Assembly: GCA_963775315.1 (NCBI GenBank)
Contig: CAVZIN010000005.1
Coordinates: 1 to 64,000, forward strand
Reading direction: 5' to 3'
From: CAWGHZ01 sp963775315
GTDB lineage: Bacteria > Pseudomonadota > Alphaproteobacteria > MPNO01 > DASWLB01
DNA: 64,000 bases
Shown: positions 51,542 through 60,584 of the stretch, piece by piece
Layout of the letters: every line of letters begins with the position of its first letter
Position numbering within the stretch: position 1 is the first letter of the stretch
Program-made: the position numbers and the translations under genes
Notes under the pieces: generated by a model
The model's input: the letters and a program-made list of their open reading frames with translations, nothing else
Told to the model about the DNA's origin: nothing
Databases searched by the model: none

Positions 51542-53293
51542 TCAGCGCGAGAGTGCGCCCTGGCGGCGCATCACCAGCCAGTAGAGCACGACGACCGGGA
51601 TCATCACGGCGAGCAGCAGGAGCGTGATCGCCGCCGCCTTGCCCAGCCCGCCATTGACCCACATGCTCCAGACGACCACCGGCAAGGTGATGTTCTCGCG
51701 CGTGGTAAGAATGACGGCGAGGGTGAGCTCGCGGAAGGTCAGCAGCGCGATCCACAGCCAGGCATAGATCAGGGTGGGGGCGAGCAGCGGCACGATCACC
51801 CGGCGCACCACCCCGCCGATCGTGGCGCCGCTCATGCGCGCCGAATCCTCGAGCTCCTTGTGGATCTGGATCAGCGAGGCGTTCGTCATGCGCGTGCCGT
51901 AGGACAGGCGCGCCACCGCGAACACGATCAGCAGCAACCAGATCGTGCCGAAGATGGGCACCGCGCGCTGCAGCACGAACAGGGCGAACAGCAACGCCCC
52001 GACGCCGAACACGATGTTGGGGACGGCGTGCGGCAGGAAGGCGATGAAGTCGAACCCGAGCCGCCCGGGAATGCGCGAGCGCAGCACGATCCAGGAAAAG
52101 GCGAGGCAGCAGGTCAGCGTGACGGTCGGCGTCAGCGCCATCAGGATCGCGGTGTTCTTGAGTCCGGCGAGGGTCAGGTCCCAGGGCAGGCCTTGGAACT
52201 GCGCCCAAGACAGCGACGCAAACGCGGCCGCCGAGGGAAGCTGGAAATAGGGCAGCAGCGCCGCCCACACCACCACCAGAATGGGTAACAGCTTGGCGAA
52301 CGCCATGTAGACGGCAAGGAACGCCCAGGCCCAGACCGCGCGCCGTCCCAGCGCCACCTTCTGCGGCCGGTACCCCTTGCCGGTGACGATCTGGTAGCGG
52401 TGCGCCTGCTTCTGCAGCCGCGCGTACCACCAGCCGAGCCCGCCGGCGAGCACGATCACCATGGCCGACAATGCCGCGGCCGCGCCGTAATGCGGCAGCG
52501 AATCCTCGGACTGAAGCTGCAGCACCAGATAGGTCGAGAAGGTGAACAGCCGGTTCGACCAGCCGATGATCGCCGGCACGTCGAACGCCGCGAATCCGAT
52601 GGTGAAGACGTAGATGCCGGCCGCCAGGATTCCGGGCCAGGCGAGCGGCAGCGTCACCCGCCGGGCGATCTGGCGCACGTTGGCCCCGCACATGCCGGCG
52701 GATTCCTCCAGCGATGGGTCCATCGCGCGAAACACGGCGGCCGTCATGATGAAGGCGACGGGCGCGAGGTTCAGCCCCTGCACCCACCCCATGCCGGCAA
52801 GCGACGCGATGTCGAACGGGGGTGCCGACAGGTCGAAGGTCGAGACGAGCCAGCTGTTGACCAGCCCGATGCGCGGATGCAGCAGGAACAGCCAGCCCAT
52901 GGCCGACGCGAAGCCGGGCAACAGCAGCCCGATCGTCATCGCGGTGTAGATCAGCGCCTTGCCCGGAATGTCGGTCCGTTCCACCAGCCACGCCGCGGGC
53001 AGGCCGAACAGAAACGACACGGCCAATGTCGCGAGCGAGAACACGACCGTGTTGGCGAACACCCGCCAAGTGAACGGGTCGGTGAAGGTGTCCGTGTAGT
53101 TGCTGAGCGTGTAGTAGGCGTCGGGATCGCCGGGGCCGCCCTCGCGCAGGCTCAGCCAGAGCACGATGCCGAGCAGCGCCAGGATGATCGCGCTGATCCC
53201 GACGACTACGCCCAACAGCCCGGCCGACCAGCCGTCGACCCTGCCGAGGCGCGGCCAGGGCCGCGCTCTCAGCATGGCGGTGGGTGCGGCCAT
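51542..53293 (-). CDS. ABC transporter permease, fused double module (FbpB-like)
   Basis: A 583-residue permease with two six-helix BPD-type modules in one chain, as in iron(III) and thiamine-type importers. EAA-like loops are seen in EESAGMCGANVRQIARRVTLPL and LEDSARMSGATIGGVVRRVIVP (shortened here). The start is uncertain; a second ATG lies six codons downstream. The binding-protein gene ends 21 bases upstream. No ATPase gene is in the neighbourhood, so energy must come from a shared subunit. Iron, phosphonate or polyamine ligands are possible. Confidence 0.9.
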   Translation of the reverse strand: MAAPTAMLRARPWPRLGRVDGWSAGLLGVVVGISAIILALLGIVLWLSLREGGPGDPDAYYTLSNYTDTFTDPFTWRVFANTVVFSLATLAVSFLFGLPAAWLVERTDIPGKALIYTAMTIGLLLPGFASAMGWLFLLHPRIGLVNSWLVSTFDLSAPPFDIASLAGMGWVQGLNLAPVAFIMTAAVFRAMDPSLEESAGMCGANVRQIARRVTLPLAWPGILAAGIYVFTIGFAAFDVPAIIGWSNRLFTFSTYLVLQLQSEDSLPHYGAAAALSAMVIVLAGGLGWWYARLQKQAHRYQIVTGKGYRPQKVALGRRAVWAWAFLAVYMAFAKLLPILVVVWAALLPYFQLPSAAAFASLSWAQFQGLPWDLTLAGLKNTAILMALTPTVTLTCCLAFSWIVLRSRIPGRLGFDFIAFLPHAVPNIVFGVGALLFALFVLQRAVPIFGTIWLLLIVFAVARLSYGTRMTNASLIQIHKELEDSARMSGATIGGVVRRVIVPLLAPTLIYAWLWIALLTFRELTLAVILTTRENITLPVVVWSMWVNGGLGKAAAITLLLLAVMIPVVVLYWLVMRRQGALSR

Positions 53294-53314
53294 GGCCGTC
53301 CGGCGTCCCCGCGC

Positions 53315-54394
53315 CTAGTGGCGCCGGGTCAGGATCTTGCGGATCTCGTTCCAGGCCTTGTTGCCGGCCTTGTTTTTTTCCGCATCGGCCACGTCGAACC
53401 GGGTCATCTTCACCTTGTAATCGGCCTCGATCTTGGCGATTTGCGCGCGGGTGCGCGATCCCGGCAGGATGTCGAGGTCCGAGCCCCAGCTGTCATAGAC
53501 CAACTTCTGGCCCTCCGGCGTCAGGGCGAAGGCGGTGAACAGCTTCGCCGCGTTCGGGTGCGGCGCGTTCTTGGGCACGGCGAGATAGAAGTAGCCGATC
53601 ACCGGGAAGTCGCGCGGCACGACCTGGGCCACGGGGGCGCCCTTCTTGATGAGGTCGTCCGCGTCGTTGCCGGTGCAGGTGATGAAGTAGGCGATGAATT
53701 CGCCCGAGGCGACGCGCTCCGCCTCGTTGCAGCGCAGCAACCCGGCGAGTTGCGGCGAGACCTTCTCGGCATACGCGACCGCGCGCTTCGGGCCCCAGCC
53801 GATGTCCGAGGCCAGCATGTCGTAATTGGCGGCGTAGGGGGTGGAGGCGATCTTGCCCTTCCACTCCGGCTTCAGGAAGTCGGAGAGCCGCTCGGGCTTA
53901 TAGGGGACTTTCTGCGTGTTGTAGAGGATGCCGGGCGTCGCCGTCACCAGCTTCACCATCGTGCCGTCAGCCTCGATTGCGTCGGCCGGCACGCCGAGCG
54001 CCTTCCAGTCCGCCTTGTCGAACATGTTCTTCTTCGCGAGCAGTCCCATCGTGCGCACGTAGGCGACGTAGACGTCGGAGGGCGAGGGCTGGCCTGCCGC
54101 CTGCATGGTCGCGATCTTGCTGCCCATCGCCGGCATGGACGGGCCCGGCGTGAAGGTGACGGAGAGGTGGGTGCCGTAGGCGGCGTTGATCGCGCCCACG
54201 AACTTCTTGAGCCCATCGGCGCCGCCGAGCGTGCCTTCGCCCCAACTCAGCGTAAGGGCGCCTTCCTTGTCGGCGGCGGCGGCCAGCGCCTTGAGCGCGG
54301 CCGAGGGTTCGGCGGCGAGCGAGGTGCCCGCGGCGAACACGGCGAGCGCTACTCCGGCCGCGGCGCGGCGCCACATCGATCCGTGCGAAATCAT
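53315..54394 (-). CDS. ABC transporter solute-binding protein (family 1, FbpA-like fold)
   Basis: A 359-residue secreted protein; the signal peptide ends about residue 28 (GTSLAA). Fold markers include YNTQKVPYKPERLSDFLKPE, then EWKGKIASTPYAAN and the late ALTPEGQKLVYDSWGS. Tandem tyrosines typical of ferric-binding FbpA are not clear, so iron is not assured. GGGAGG precedes the ATG at 54394. It is followed by the fused permease and preceded by a Rieske oxygenase gene on the same strand. Confidence 0.87.
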   Translation of the reverse strand: MISHGSMWRRAAAGVALAVFAAGTSLAAEPSAALKALAAAADKEGALTLSWGEGTLGGADGLKKFVGAINAAYGTHLSVTFTPGPSMPAMGSKIATMQAAGQPSPSDVYVAYVRTMGLLAKKNMFDKADWKALGVPADAIEADGTMVKLVTATPGILYNTQKVPYKPERLSDFLKPEWKGKIASTPYAANYDMLASDIGWGPKRAVAYAEKVSPQLAGLLRCNEAERVASGEFIAYFITCTGNDADDLIKKGAPVAQVVPRDFPVIGYFYLAVPKNAPHPNAAKLFTAFALTPEGQKLVYDSWGSDLDILPGSRTRAQIAKIEADYKVKMTRFDVADAEKNKAGNKAWNEIRKILTRRH

Positions 54395-54478
54395 CTCATC
54401 CTCCCTTGGAAACGCATTGGTTGTTTGCCCGATCGTCACCTTGCGAGCGTGCGAACGGTTGGGCGCGGCGCACCACGG

Positions 54479-55621
54479 CTAAAGCGCGCTCACCTCGGTG
54501 ACGCCACTTACGATCAAGGGCAGCTTTCCCGCCGGCCGGCGCCAGTCCTTGACCGGCCGTCCCTCGGCAAGGGCGGCAAGCTCGCGCTGCCACAGCCGGC
54601 GCAGAAGGATGATTCCCTTGTCGGACTGGCCAAGCCAGTCCTGGGAGCGGTCGACGATCCGCCCCTGTCCGGACAAGGCGACGTTGTCCTGCACCTGGAA
54701 CAGCCCGCTATAGCTGGGATCGAGGTCCTGGACGCGCTGTCGTCCCGCCAGCACCTCCTCGGTGACGTCGAGCGGGTCGGGCGTGATCGCCCTGCCGCCG
54801 CTGATGCGGCCATCGGGCTTCGCGCCCTGGCGCAGGCTGACAATGTGGCTCGCCATGCGCTCGTCGTTCAGGGGCACGCGCCAGGCGAGGTGGATGGTCC
54901 AGTAGCTGTGGTCCGGCGCCGGCGGCAGGTCGACCAGCAGCGTGTTGGGCATGATGTAATGGCCGATCCGCGTCGCGTTGGCGCCACCGCCACCCCGCCG
55001 CCCATGACGCAGGATGCCGTAGTCGGACTCCTCGACCTCGATGTCGGGCAGCTCGTCCAGCCCGACCGGCGCCGTGGAAACGCGGTGCACGAAATGCACG
55101 TGCGTCTCGTCCAAATCGTTCTCGATACGCTGGAAATAGTTGCACGGCACGACATGGCGGGTGACGGACAGGGTGCCCTCCGCCTCCTCCACCTCGGGGT
55201 AGCGCGGAAACGGCGGAGGCGCGCCCTCGCCGAAATAGGCGAAGATAAGTCCCAGGTACTCGCGCGTCGGATAGGCGCGGATGGTCACCTTATCCTTGAA
55301 GGCTTGGCGCTCCGCCGGCTGGTCGATACAGCGCCCGTCCGCATCGAACTTCCAGCCGTGATAGAAGCAGCGGATGCATTCGCCCTCGACCCAGCCGAGG
55401 AACAGCTGGGTCTGGCGGTGCGGGCAGGCGTCTTGCACCACATGGGCGGTCCCGCCCTCGCCGCGATAGACGGTGAAGTGCTCGCCGAGCGCCTCGATGC
55501 GCTGCGGCTTGCCCGCCTCCAGGTCCATCGAGCGCGCGATCGGTTGCCAGAACCGGCGGATGAAGCGGCCCGCCGGCGTTCCCGGCCCGATGCGGGCCAC
55601 GTCATATGTTTGTCCTGCCAT
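54479..55621 (-). CDS. Rieske aromatic ring-hydroxylating oxygenase, alpha subunit
   Basis: A 380-residue oxygenase of the phthalate dioxygenase/VanA type. The Rieske cluster ligands are Cys66-His68 and Cys85-His88 (CPHRQ and CFYHGW). The catalytic iron site is His174 and His179 in DETHVHFVH, with Asp169 or Asp171 as the bridge and a later Asp as third ligand. There is no beta subunit, ferredoxin or reductase gene nearby. It may dihydroxylate or O-demethylate an aromatic acid, possibly the ligand of the downstream importer. GAGAGGGA precedes the ATG. Confidence 0.9.
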   Translation of the reverse strand: MAGQTYDVARIGPGTPAGRFIRRFWQPIARSMDLEAGKPQRIEALGEHFTVYRGEGGTAHVVQDACPHRQTQLFLGWVEGECIRCFYHGWKFDADGRCIDQPAERQAFKDKVTIRAYPTREYLGLIFAYFGEGAPPPFPRYPEVEEAEGTLSVTRHVVPCNYFQRIENDLDETHVHFVHRVSTAPVGLDELPDIEVEESDYGILRHGRRGGGGANATRIGHYIMPNTLLVDLPPAPDHSYWTIHLAWRVPLNDERMASHIVSLRQGAKPDGRISGGRAITPDPLDVTEEVLAGRQRVQDLDPSYSGLFQVQDNVALSGQGRIVDRSQDWLGQSDKGIILLRRLWQRELAALAEGRPVKDWRRPAGKLPLIVSGVTEVSAL

Positions 55622-55932
55622 CTGTCCCTCTCTCGGCCCGCGGCGCGTCTTTTGGCGACCGTCCGCGGCCGGCCGCAAGATACTAGGCGGCGCCGTTTCC
55701 GCTGACAACAACGGGCCCGACGGGACGCCTTCGCACGCCGCGCGATCTTAGGGCAAGCCCCGCCGCCGGGGCAGGATCAACGAGGCGGTTTGGAATATAG
55801 GTACGGGAGCCGCGCATGTGCTGCAGCACGTCGTCGAGGCCGCGCGCACGGGAATCGAGGCGCGCGCACCCCACATTCGCGTCCAGCGCCCACCTGCCAG
55901 CTGCGAAGCCCGTCAGCGGCCGGCCGGCAACG
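55622..55932. other. Intergenic region, no gene seen
   Basis: The 311 bases between the Rieske gene start and a small hypothetical gene show short open frames on both strands, but none has a ribosome site, plausible length or protein-like composition. No clear promoter, repeat or RNA gene was recognised. Confidence 0.5.
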
Positions 55933-56271
55933 TCAAGGGAGCGCCGCCAAGGGTACGCGGACCTCGACGAACCCGGAGACGGCGGCCTGCATGCGCGCCA
56001 CGGATCGTCGGCTGATGAGCCGAGGGTCCTCGAGGAAGGCCCTCAGCGCGTATGCCGTCTTCTCCCCGAGAATCCGCCTTTCGAGCAGCACCCATAGCCC
56101 TTCCAGCAGATGCCCGGACTCTTCCACCAGCCCGATCAGCACCGGTGGCGCCGCCTCACGGGCCGGCGACACCAGCTTCAATTTGAACTGCTCGGGCAGC
56201 TCGACGCGCTGCGCCGGACAATCCAGGCTGAACCAACCACACCCTTCAACAGGAATCACTTGCAAGTTCAT
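55933..56271 (-). CDS. Hypothetical protein, 112 residues
   Basis: A cytosolic-looking protein beginning NLQVIPVEGCGWFSLDC, with a hydrophobic centre (PPVLIGLVEESGHLLEGLWV) and a helical C-terminal half (AYALRAFLEDPRLISRR). Its composition is protein-like, and an AAAGGA lies before the start at 56271, although spaced far. I do not recognise it. It has no signal peptide or conserved catalytic motif. Neighbours do not suggest a job. Confidence 0.5.
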   Translation of the reverse strand: MNLQVIPVEGCGWFSLDCPAQRVELPEQFKLKLVSPAREAAPPVLIGLVEESGHLLEGLWVLLERRILGEKTAYALRAFLEDPRLISRRSVARMQAAVSGFVEVRVPLAALP

Positions 56272-56616
56272 GGCGCATTTTTTCCTTTCTCGCGCTCCAT
56301 CCCTTGCGCCGCCCCTAAAGCCGTTTTTCCAGCGGTTGACCCGCCATTAGTAGAAGTACTTACAAAGAGATTCATTGACGGGTCCGTGGTCAGTCTGGGA
56401 CCGAAGCCTCTCCAAGGTCCCAACGATCCGCGAAAGCGCCAATAAATTCATCCCGACCGGCAATCGGCTACAGACGGACATTGAATTCGATATGAACTCG
56501 TATGAAAAACCGTCGAGCTTCCCAAGAGACATGCACTAGAGGCGCTGTCATTCTTATGGCAATCGACCCTCGAACACTATACCCTCTCTAGGGTGTGCGG
56601 ATGCCGGAGGTGCGGG
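56272..56616. other. AT-richer intergenic region, no gene seen
   Basis: About 345 bases of noticeably lower GC than the surroundings separate the hypothetical gene from the FecR-domain gene. A 61-residue minus-strand frame at 56347-56532 has no good ribosome site and was not accepted. A TATACC near 56579 may belong to a promoter for the fecR-ompA pair; no clear -35 was found. The lower GC could mark recent acquisition or a regulatory region. Confidence 0.45.
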
Positions 56617-57096
56617 ATGGGGCTTTCAGTGCGCATGCGGCAATGCGTCTTGGCGGCCATTGTCGCTGTTCTGTCGATGGGACTCGGGACGACGAGCGCG
56701 TCCATGGCGTCCGATTTGCCGATCGGCCAGATCAAGAAGGTCACGGGCGAGACGACGATCCAGCGGGATGGTCAGCACGTCCCCGCCAAGGTGGGCGGAC
56801 CGGTCTACGAAAAGGACGTCATCGACACGGGGGCGGACGGCGCCATAGGCATCACCTTCATGGACAACACGGTGATGTCCGCCGGCCCGAACAGCGAGGT
56901 CTCGCTCCAGGACTACCGGTTCGATTCCGACAATTACCAAGGCGCGATGCTGACCGATCTGCGGAAGGGCACGCTCTCGGTCGTCTCGGGCGACATCGCG
57001 AAAAGCTCGCCCGGCGCGATGAAGGTGAAGACGCCGACCGCGATCCTCGCGGTGCGCGGCACGCGCTTCCTCGTGCGCGTGGGAGACGGGCAGTGA
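56617..57096 (+). CDS. FecR-domain protein
   Basis: A 159-residue secreted or periplasmic protein. Signal peptide to about residue 31 (SASMAS), then a single FecR domain (IGQIKKVTGETTIQRDGQ, VYEKDVIDTGADGAIGITF, KVKTPTAILAVRGTRFLV). It has no membrane-spanning anti-sigma part and no ECF sigma gene beside it, so it is the structural type of FecR protein found with OmpA-like or adhesin genes. The ATG at 56617 has GGAGG six bases upstream. Its stop overlaps the next start (GTGA). Confidence 0.85.
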   Translation: MGLSVRMRQCVLAAIVAVLSMGLGTTSASMASDLPIGQIKKVTGETTIQRDGQHVPAKVGGPVYEKDVIDTGADGAIGITFMDNTVMSAGPNSEVSLQDYRFDSDNYQGAMLTDLRKGTLSVVSGDIAKSSPGAMKVKTPTAILAVRGTRFLVRVGDGQ

Positions 57097-57686
57097 AACT
57101 CCGCCGGCTGCTCGCGCTCTCCGGCTTCGCCCTCGCGGTCGGAGCCTGTTCCCAGCAGCAGGCGCTGTTCGTCGTCCTGCCCAATCCCGGCGGCGGGTCC
57201 GGCGCGGTGACCATCGACGACGGCACGAAGAAGGTGCTGCTCGACAAGCCATACGCCGCCGGCGAGGTGCGCGGCGGCGCGGCGAAACGGGTCGACGTCG
57301 CACCCGCCCAGGTCGACCGGATCTTCGGCAAGGCGCTTGCCGCCCAGCCGATCCTGCCTGCGCATTTCCGGCTGTATTTCGCCCTGAACAGCGAGCGGCT
57401 GACGCCCGCCTCAAAGATCGCGTACCGCAAGGTGTTCGAGGACATTCAGCGGCGGCCCGTCTACCAGATCGAGGTGATTGGCCATACCGACACGGTGGGC
57501 GAGAAGGACTACAACCAGAAGCTCTCCCTGGCGCGCGCGAAGGCGATCGCCGAGCGCCTGGCCCACGAGGGGCTCGACCGGAGCGCCATCAAGGTGTCCG
57601 GCCGCGGCGAGCTGGACCAGGCGGTCGCCACCGGCGACGATATCTACGAGCCGCGCAACCGGCGGGTCGAGATCGACGTGCGCTAA
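57093..57686 (+). CDS. OmpA-family lipoprotein
   Basis: A 197-residue protein beginning at GTG in a GTGA overlap with the FecR-domain gene. The lipobox is AVGA-Cys19, so it should be lipid-anchored. A C-terminal OmpA-like peptidoglycan-binding domain spans about residues 85-197 (GHTDTVGEKDYNQKLSLARA, ending EPRNRRVEIDV). Together with the FecR-domain partner it probably forms an envelope module linking peptidoglycan to an outer-membrane or secreted structure. Confidence 0.9.
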   Translation: MKLRRLLALSGFALAVGACSQQQALFVVLPNPGGGSGAVTIDDGTKKVLLDKPYAAGEVRGGAAKRVDVAPAQVDRIFGKALAAQPILPAHFRLYFALNSERLTPASKIAYRKVFEDIQRRPVYQIEVIGHTDTVGEKDYNQKLSLARAKAIAERLAHEGLDRSAIKVSGRGELDQAVATGDDIYEPRNRRVEIDVR

Positions 57687-57761
57687 TCGCCCGCGTCCCT
57701 GGCGCCGCGGCCTGGCGGGAGGGCGGCAGGTGTCTGCGATAGAGGTGCCGCGGCGGGTCGT

Positions 57762-59306
57762 TCAAGCGTCGTCGCATCTCCCTGGCTCGATATCCTCGCC
57801 GACAAGCGCTCGCAGCGCCGTCTTCAGCACCTTGCCGTAATTGTTCTTCGGGATGGAGTCGACGAAGCGGTAGGCGCGCGGGCGCTTGAAGCGCGCGATA
57901 TGGTCGAGGCAGATTGCGTCCAGTTCCGCTTCCGAAGCTCTCTCTCCCGGGCGGCAGACGACGAACGCCACCACCTCTTCGCCCCAATCGGGATGCGGCC
58001 GGCCCACCACGGAAACTTCGAGCACGCCGGGATGTTCGAGCAGCGCCTCTTCCACCTCGCGCGGATAGATGTTGCTGCCGCCGGAAATGATGACGTCCTT
58101 GCTCCGGTCCTTGAGGGTGAGGAATCCCACGCCGTCGAACGCCCCCACGTCGCCGGTGTGCAGCCAGCCGCCGCGCAGCGTCTCGGCCGTCGCGGCATCA
58201 TTGCCCCAGTAGCCTTTCATCACCGTCTCGCCGCGCACCAGCACCTCGCCCACCGCGCCGCGCACTACATCGCGATCCTCCGCGTCGCAAACGCGCACCT
58301 CTGTACCCGTGAAGGGCCGCCCGACGGACGCCAGGCGTGCCAGGTTGCCGCCGAGATGCGCCGCGCGGCCGAGGCAGGTGATCGTCATGGGCGATTCGCC
58401 CTGGCCGTAGATCTGCACGAGCCTGGGGCCGAGCATTTCGAGGGCGGCAACGCAATCTGCCGCGTACATCGGGCCGCCGCCGTAGACGAGCGTCTTCAAA
58501 TTGCGGAAATCGGCCTCCTTTGCGCCGTGCGCGCGCACTAGCCGCATCACCATGGTCGGCGCAAAAAAGAAGGTCACGCCGCGATGGATGCCGAGGAGCG
58601 AGAAGATCTCGTCCGGATCGAAGCCGCGGGTCTCGGGCACGACGTGGCACGCCGCGCGCGCGAGGTGCGGCAGGATATAGAGTCCCGAACCATGCGACAT
58701 CGGCGCGGCATGGATGATGGAGTCGCCCGGCGCGATCCCGTCCACGTCCGCGAAATAGGCGCGGATCATGGCGGCGAGGTTGCCGTGGCTCAGCATCGCG
58801 CCCTTGGGCCGCCCGGTGGTGCCCGACGTGTAGAACAGCCAGGCGAGCTCGTCCGACTGCACCGCGCGCATCGAGACGGGGTCGGTCTGCAGCAGGCGGC
58901 GGTATTCCGGGCTCCCCACGCGCACCATCGCCTGCAATGTGGTATCGCCCGACGCGGCTTGGCCGATCGCGCCGGCGAGATCGTCGCTCGCGAAGCAGAC
59001 CCGCGCGCCGGAATCCCGAAGGATCCACGCGAACTCCCTCGGGTGGAGCTTCGCGTTCATGGGAACCGCGACGAGCCCGGCATGCCATGCTGCGAGAAGC
59101 ACCTCGACATATTCCGGGGCGTTGTTCATCGCGATAGCGACGCGGTCGCCGTCGTTCAACCGCAGCTCGTCGCGCAGCGCGGCGGCAAGGCTCGCCACGC
59201 GGCGGGCGAGCGCCCGATAGGTCAGGGTCGGCGTCGCGCCCAGGGCCACCGCTGGAAGATCGCCATGGCGTGCCGCGCTGTCGCAAAGCAGCGCCGCGAG
59301 ATTCAC
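57762..59306 (-). CDS. AMP-dependent acyl-CoA synthetase/ligase
   Basis: A 514-residue adenylate-forming ligase. The phosphate-binding motif is YTSGTTGRPKGAM (159-171), followed by YGGGPM, IYGQGES, the HTGDVG motif and a C-terminal catalytic Lys in NNYGKVLKT. It would activate a carboxylic acid, possibly an aromatic or ring-cleavage product, to its CoA thioester. Its ATG overlaps the thiolase stop by four bases (ATGA). Substrate unknown. Confidence 0.92.
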   Translation of the reverse strand: MNLAALLCDSAARHGDLPAVALGATPTLTYRALARRVASLAAALRDELRLNDGDRVAIAMNNAPEYVEVLLAAWHAGLVAVPMNAKLHPREFAWILRDSGARVCFASDDLAGAIGQAASGDTTLQAMVRVGSPEYRRLLQTDPVSMRAVQSDELAWLFYTSGTTGRPKGAMLSHGNLAAMIRAYFADVDGIAPGDSIIHAAPMSHGSGLYILPHLARAACHVVPETRGFDPDEIFSLLGIHRGVTFFFAPTMVMRLVRAHGAKEADFRNLKTLVYGGGPMYAADCVAALEMLGPRLVQIYGQGESPMTITCLGRAAHLGGNLARLASVGRPFTGTEVRVCDAEDRDVVRGAVGEVLVRGETVMKGYWGNDAATAETLRGGWLHTGDVGAFDGVGFLTLKDRSKDVIISGGSNIYPREVEEALLEHPGVLEVSVVGRPHPDWGEEVVAFVVCRPGERASEAELDAICLDHIARFKRPRAYRFVDSIPKNNYGKVLKTALRALVGEDIEPGRCDDA

Positions 59307-60466
59307 CTCAATCTCTCGACGATGCTGGCGTAGTTCGCGACGCCGGTGCCGCCCATGTTGAACACGCCGGCGAGATGCGCGCCCGCGATCTGCATGCCGC
59401 CCGCCCGTCCCTCGAGCTGCATCGCGGCGAGCACATGCATCGAGACGCCGGTGGCGCCGATCGGATGGCCCTTCGATTTGAGACCGCCCGACGGATTGAT
59501 CGGAAGGCGCCCGTCCTTCTCGGTCCAGCCGTCGTCGATCGCGCGCGCACCGTCTCCGGGCGGGGTGAGGCCGATCGCTTCATAGATCATCAGCTCGGCG
59601 ATGGTGAAGCAGTCGTGGACCTCCATCAGGTGAAGGTCGCCGAGCCCCACGCGCGCCTCCGCAAAGGCGCCTTGCCAGGCGTGCGCGGCGCCCTCGAGAC
59701 GCGTCGCGTCGCGCCGGCGGATCGGCAGGAAATCGTTGACGTGGCGCGCGGCGCGGAACACCACCGCCTTCGGTCCGGCGAGCGCGGTGTCGATATCGGC
59801 AAGCACCAAAGCTGCCGCGCCGTCGGTCACCGGCGAGCAATCGGTTCGCCGCAGCGGCCCCGCCACCAGCGGATTCCTGTCGGAGGTCGCGGCACAGAAA
59901 TCGTAGCCGAGGTCCTTCTGAAAATGGGCGTAGGGGTTGGATGCGCCGTTCTTGTGGTTCTTGGCCGCAATGCGCGCCAGCGCGTCGGATTTATCGCCGT
60001 AACGCTGGAAATAGCGCTCGGCGATATGCCCGAAGATGTCGGCGAAGCTCGCGTGGTCGCTCTCTTCCTTGAGATAGCTGGCCTTGGTCAGGACCTCGCC
60101 GATGGCGGCGCCGGCAAGCTCCGTCATCTTCTCCACGCCGACGACCAGCACGATGCGCGCCTTCCGGGCCTCGATCGCGCGGAGCCCCTGGTAGATTGCG
60201 GCCGACCCCGTCGCGCAAGCGTTTTCGACCCGCGTCGCCGGCTTGAAGCGCAAATCGTCGTGTGCCTGAAGCACGAGCGAGGCCGGGAAGTCCTGCTTCA
60301 CGAAGCCGGCGTTGAACGTCCCGAGATAGATCTCGTCGACGTCCTTCGGTGCGACTCCGGCGTCAGCGAGGGCGCCGCGCGCTGCCTCGACAACCATCGC
60401 TTCGACGTCGATGCCGTCGTGCTTGCCGAACTTGCCGTGCGACCATCCAATGATGCATGCGGTCAT
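59303..60466 (-). CDS. Thiolase family protein (SCP-x/acetyl-CoA acetyltransferase-like)
   Basis: A 387-residue thiolase. The nucleophile is Cys84 in VENACATGS, with HDCFT and KGHPIGATG supplying the other catalytic His and Gly residues. The layout is of the non-specific lipid-transfer/SCP-x branch. It is translated with the CoA ligase, so the two could activate and then cleave a beta-keto acid. It starts about 118 bases downstream of ribA, separated by a hairpin. Confidence 0.9.
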   Translation of the reverse strand: MTACIIGWSHGKFGKHDGIDVEAMVVEAARGALADAGVAPKDVDEIYLGTFNAGFVKQDFPASLVLQAHDDLRFKPATRVENACATGSAAIYQGLRAIEARKARIVLVVGVEKMTELAGAAIGEVLTKASYLKEESDHASFADIFGHIAERYFQRYGDKSDALARIAAKNHKNGASNPYAHFQKDLGYDFCAATSDRNPLVAGPLRRTDCSPVTDGAAALVLADIDTALAGPKAVVFRAARHVNDFLPIRRRDATRLEGAAHAWQGAFAEARVGLGDLHLMEVHDCFTIAELMIYEAIGLTPPGDGARAIDDGWTEKDGRLPINPSGGLKSKGHPIGATGVSMHVLAAMQLEGRAGGMQIAGAHLAGVFNMGGTGVANYASIVERLR

Positions 60467-60485
60467 GATCCGGCGATGATCTCAT

Positions 60486-60513
60486 GAGGCGGCCTCGCCG
60501 GACAAGCCGCCTC
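60486..60513 (-). terminator. Hairpin between the ribA and thiolase transcripts
   Basis: GAGGCGGC-N12-GCCGCCTC makes a perfect 8-base stem in the gap after ribA. No T-run follows, so it may be a weak terminator or simply a structured leader of the thiolase message. Confidence 0.35.
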
Positions 60514-60584
60514 GGTCGCATCCATGGTATCGGGCGGGCTCCGTCCTGCGATGGCAGGTCTCGAACCCGAAGGCCCCGACGGCG

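Noticed and set aside
52400..55705. A 1101-codon plus-strand open frame opposite the ABC importer and Rieske genes
   Set aside because: Antisense shadow with low-complexity composition.
55683..55874. 63-codon minus-strand frame upstream of the Rieske gene
   Set aside because: No ribosome site and no protein-like pattern.
56347..56532. 61-codon minus-strand frame in the AT-richer gap
   Set aside because: Poor start context, no recognisable features; coding not supported.
56617..57096. FecR-domain protein as an anti-sigma factor
   Set aside because: No transmembrane anti-sigma architecture and no ECF sigma gene next to it.
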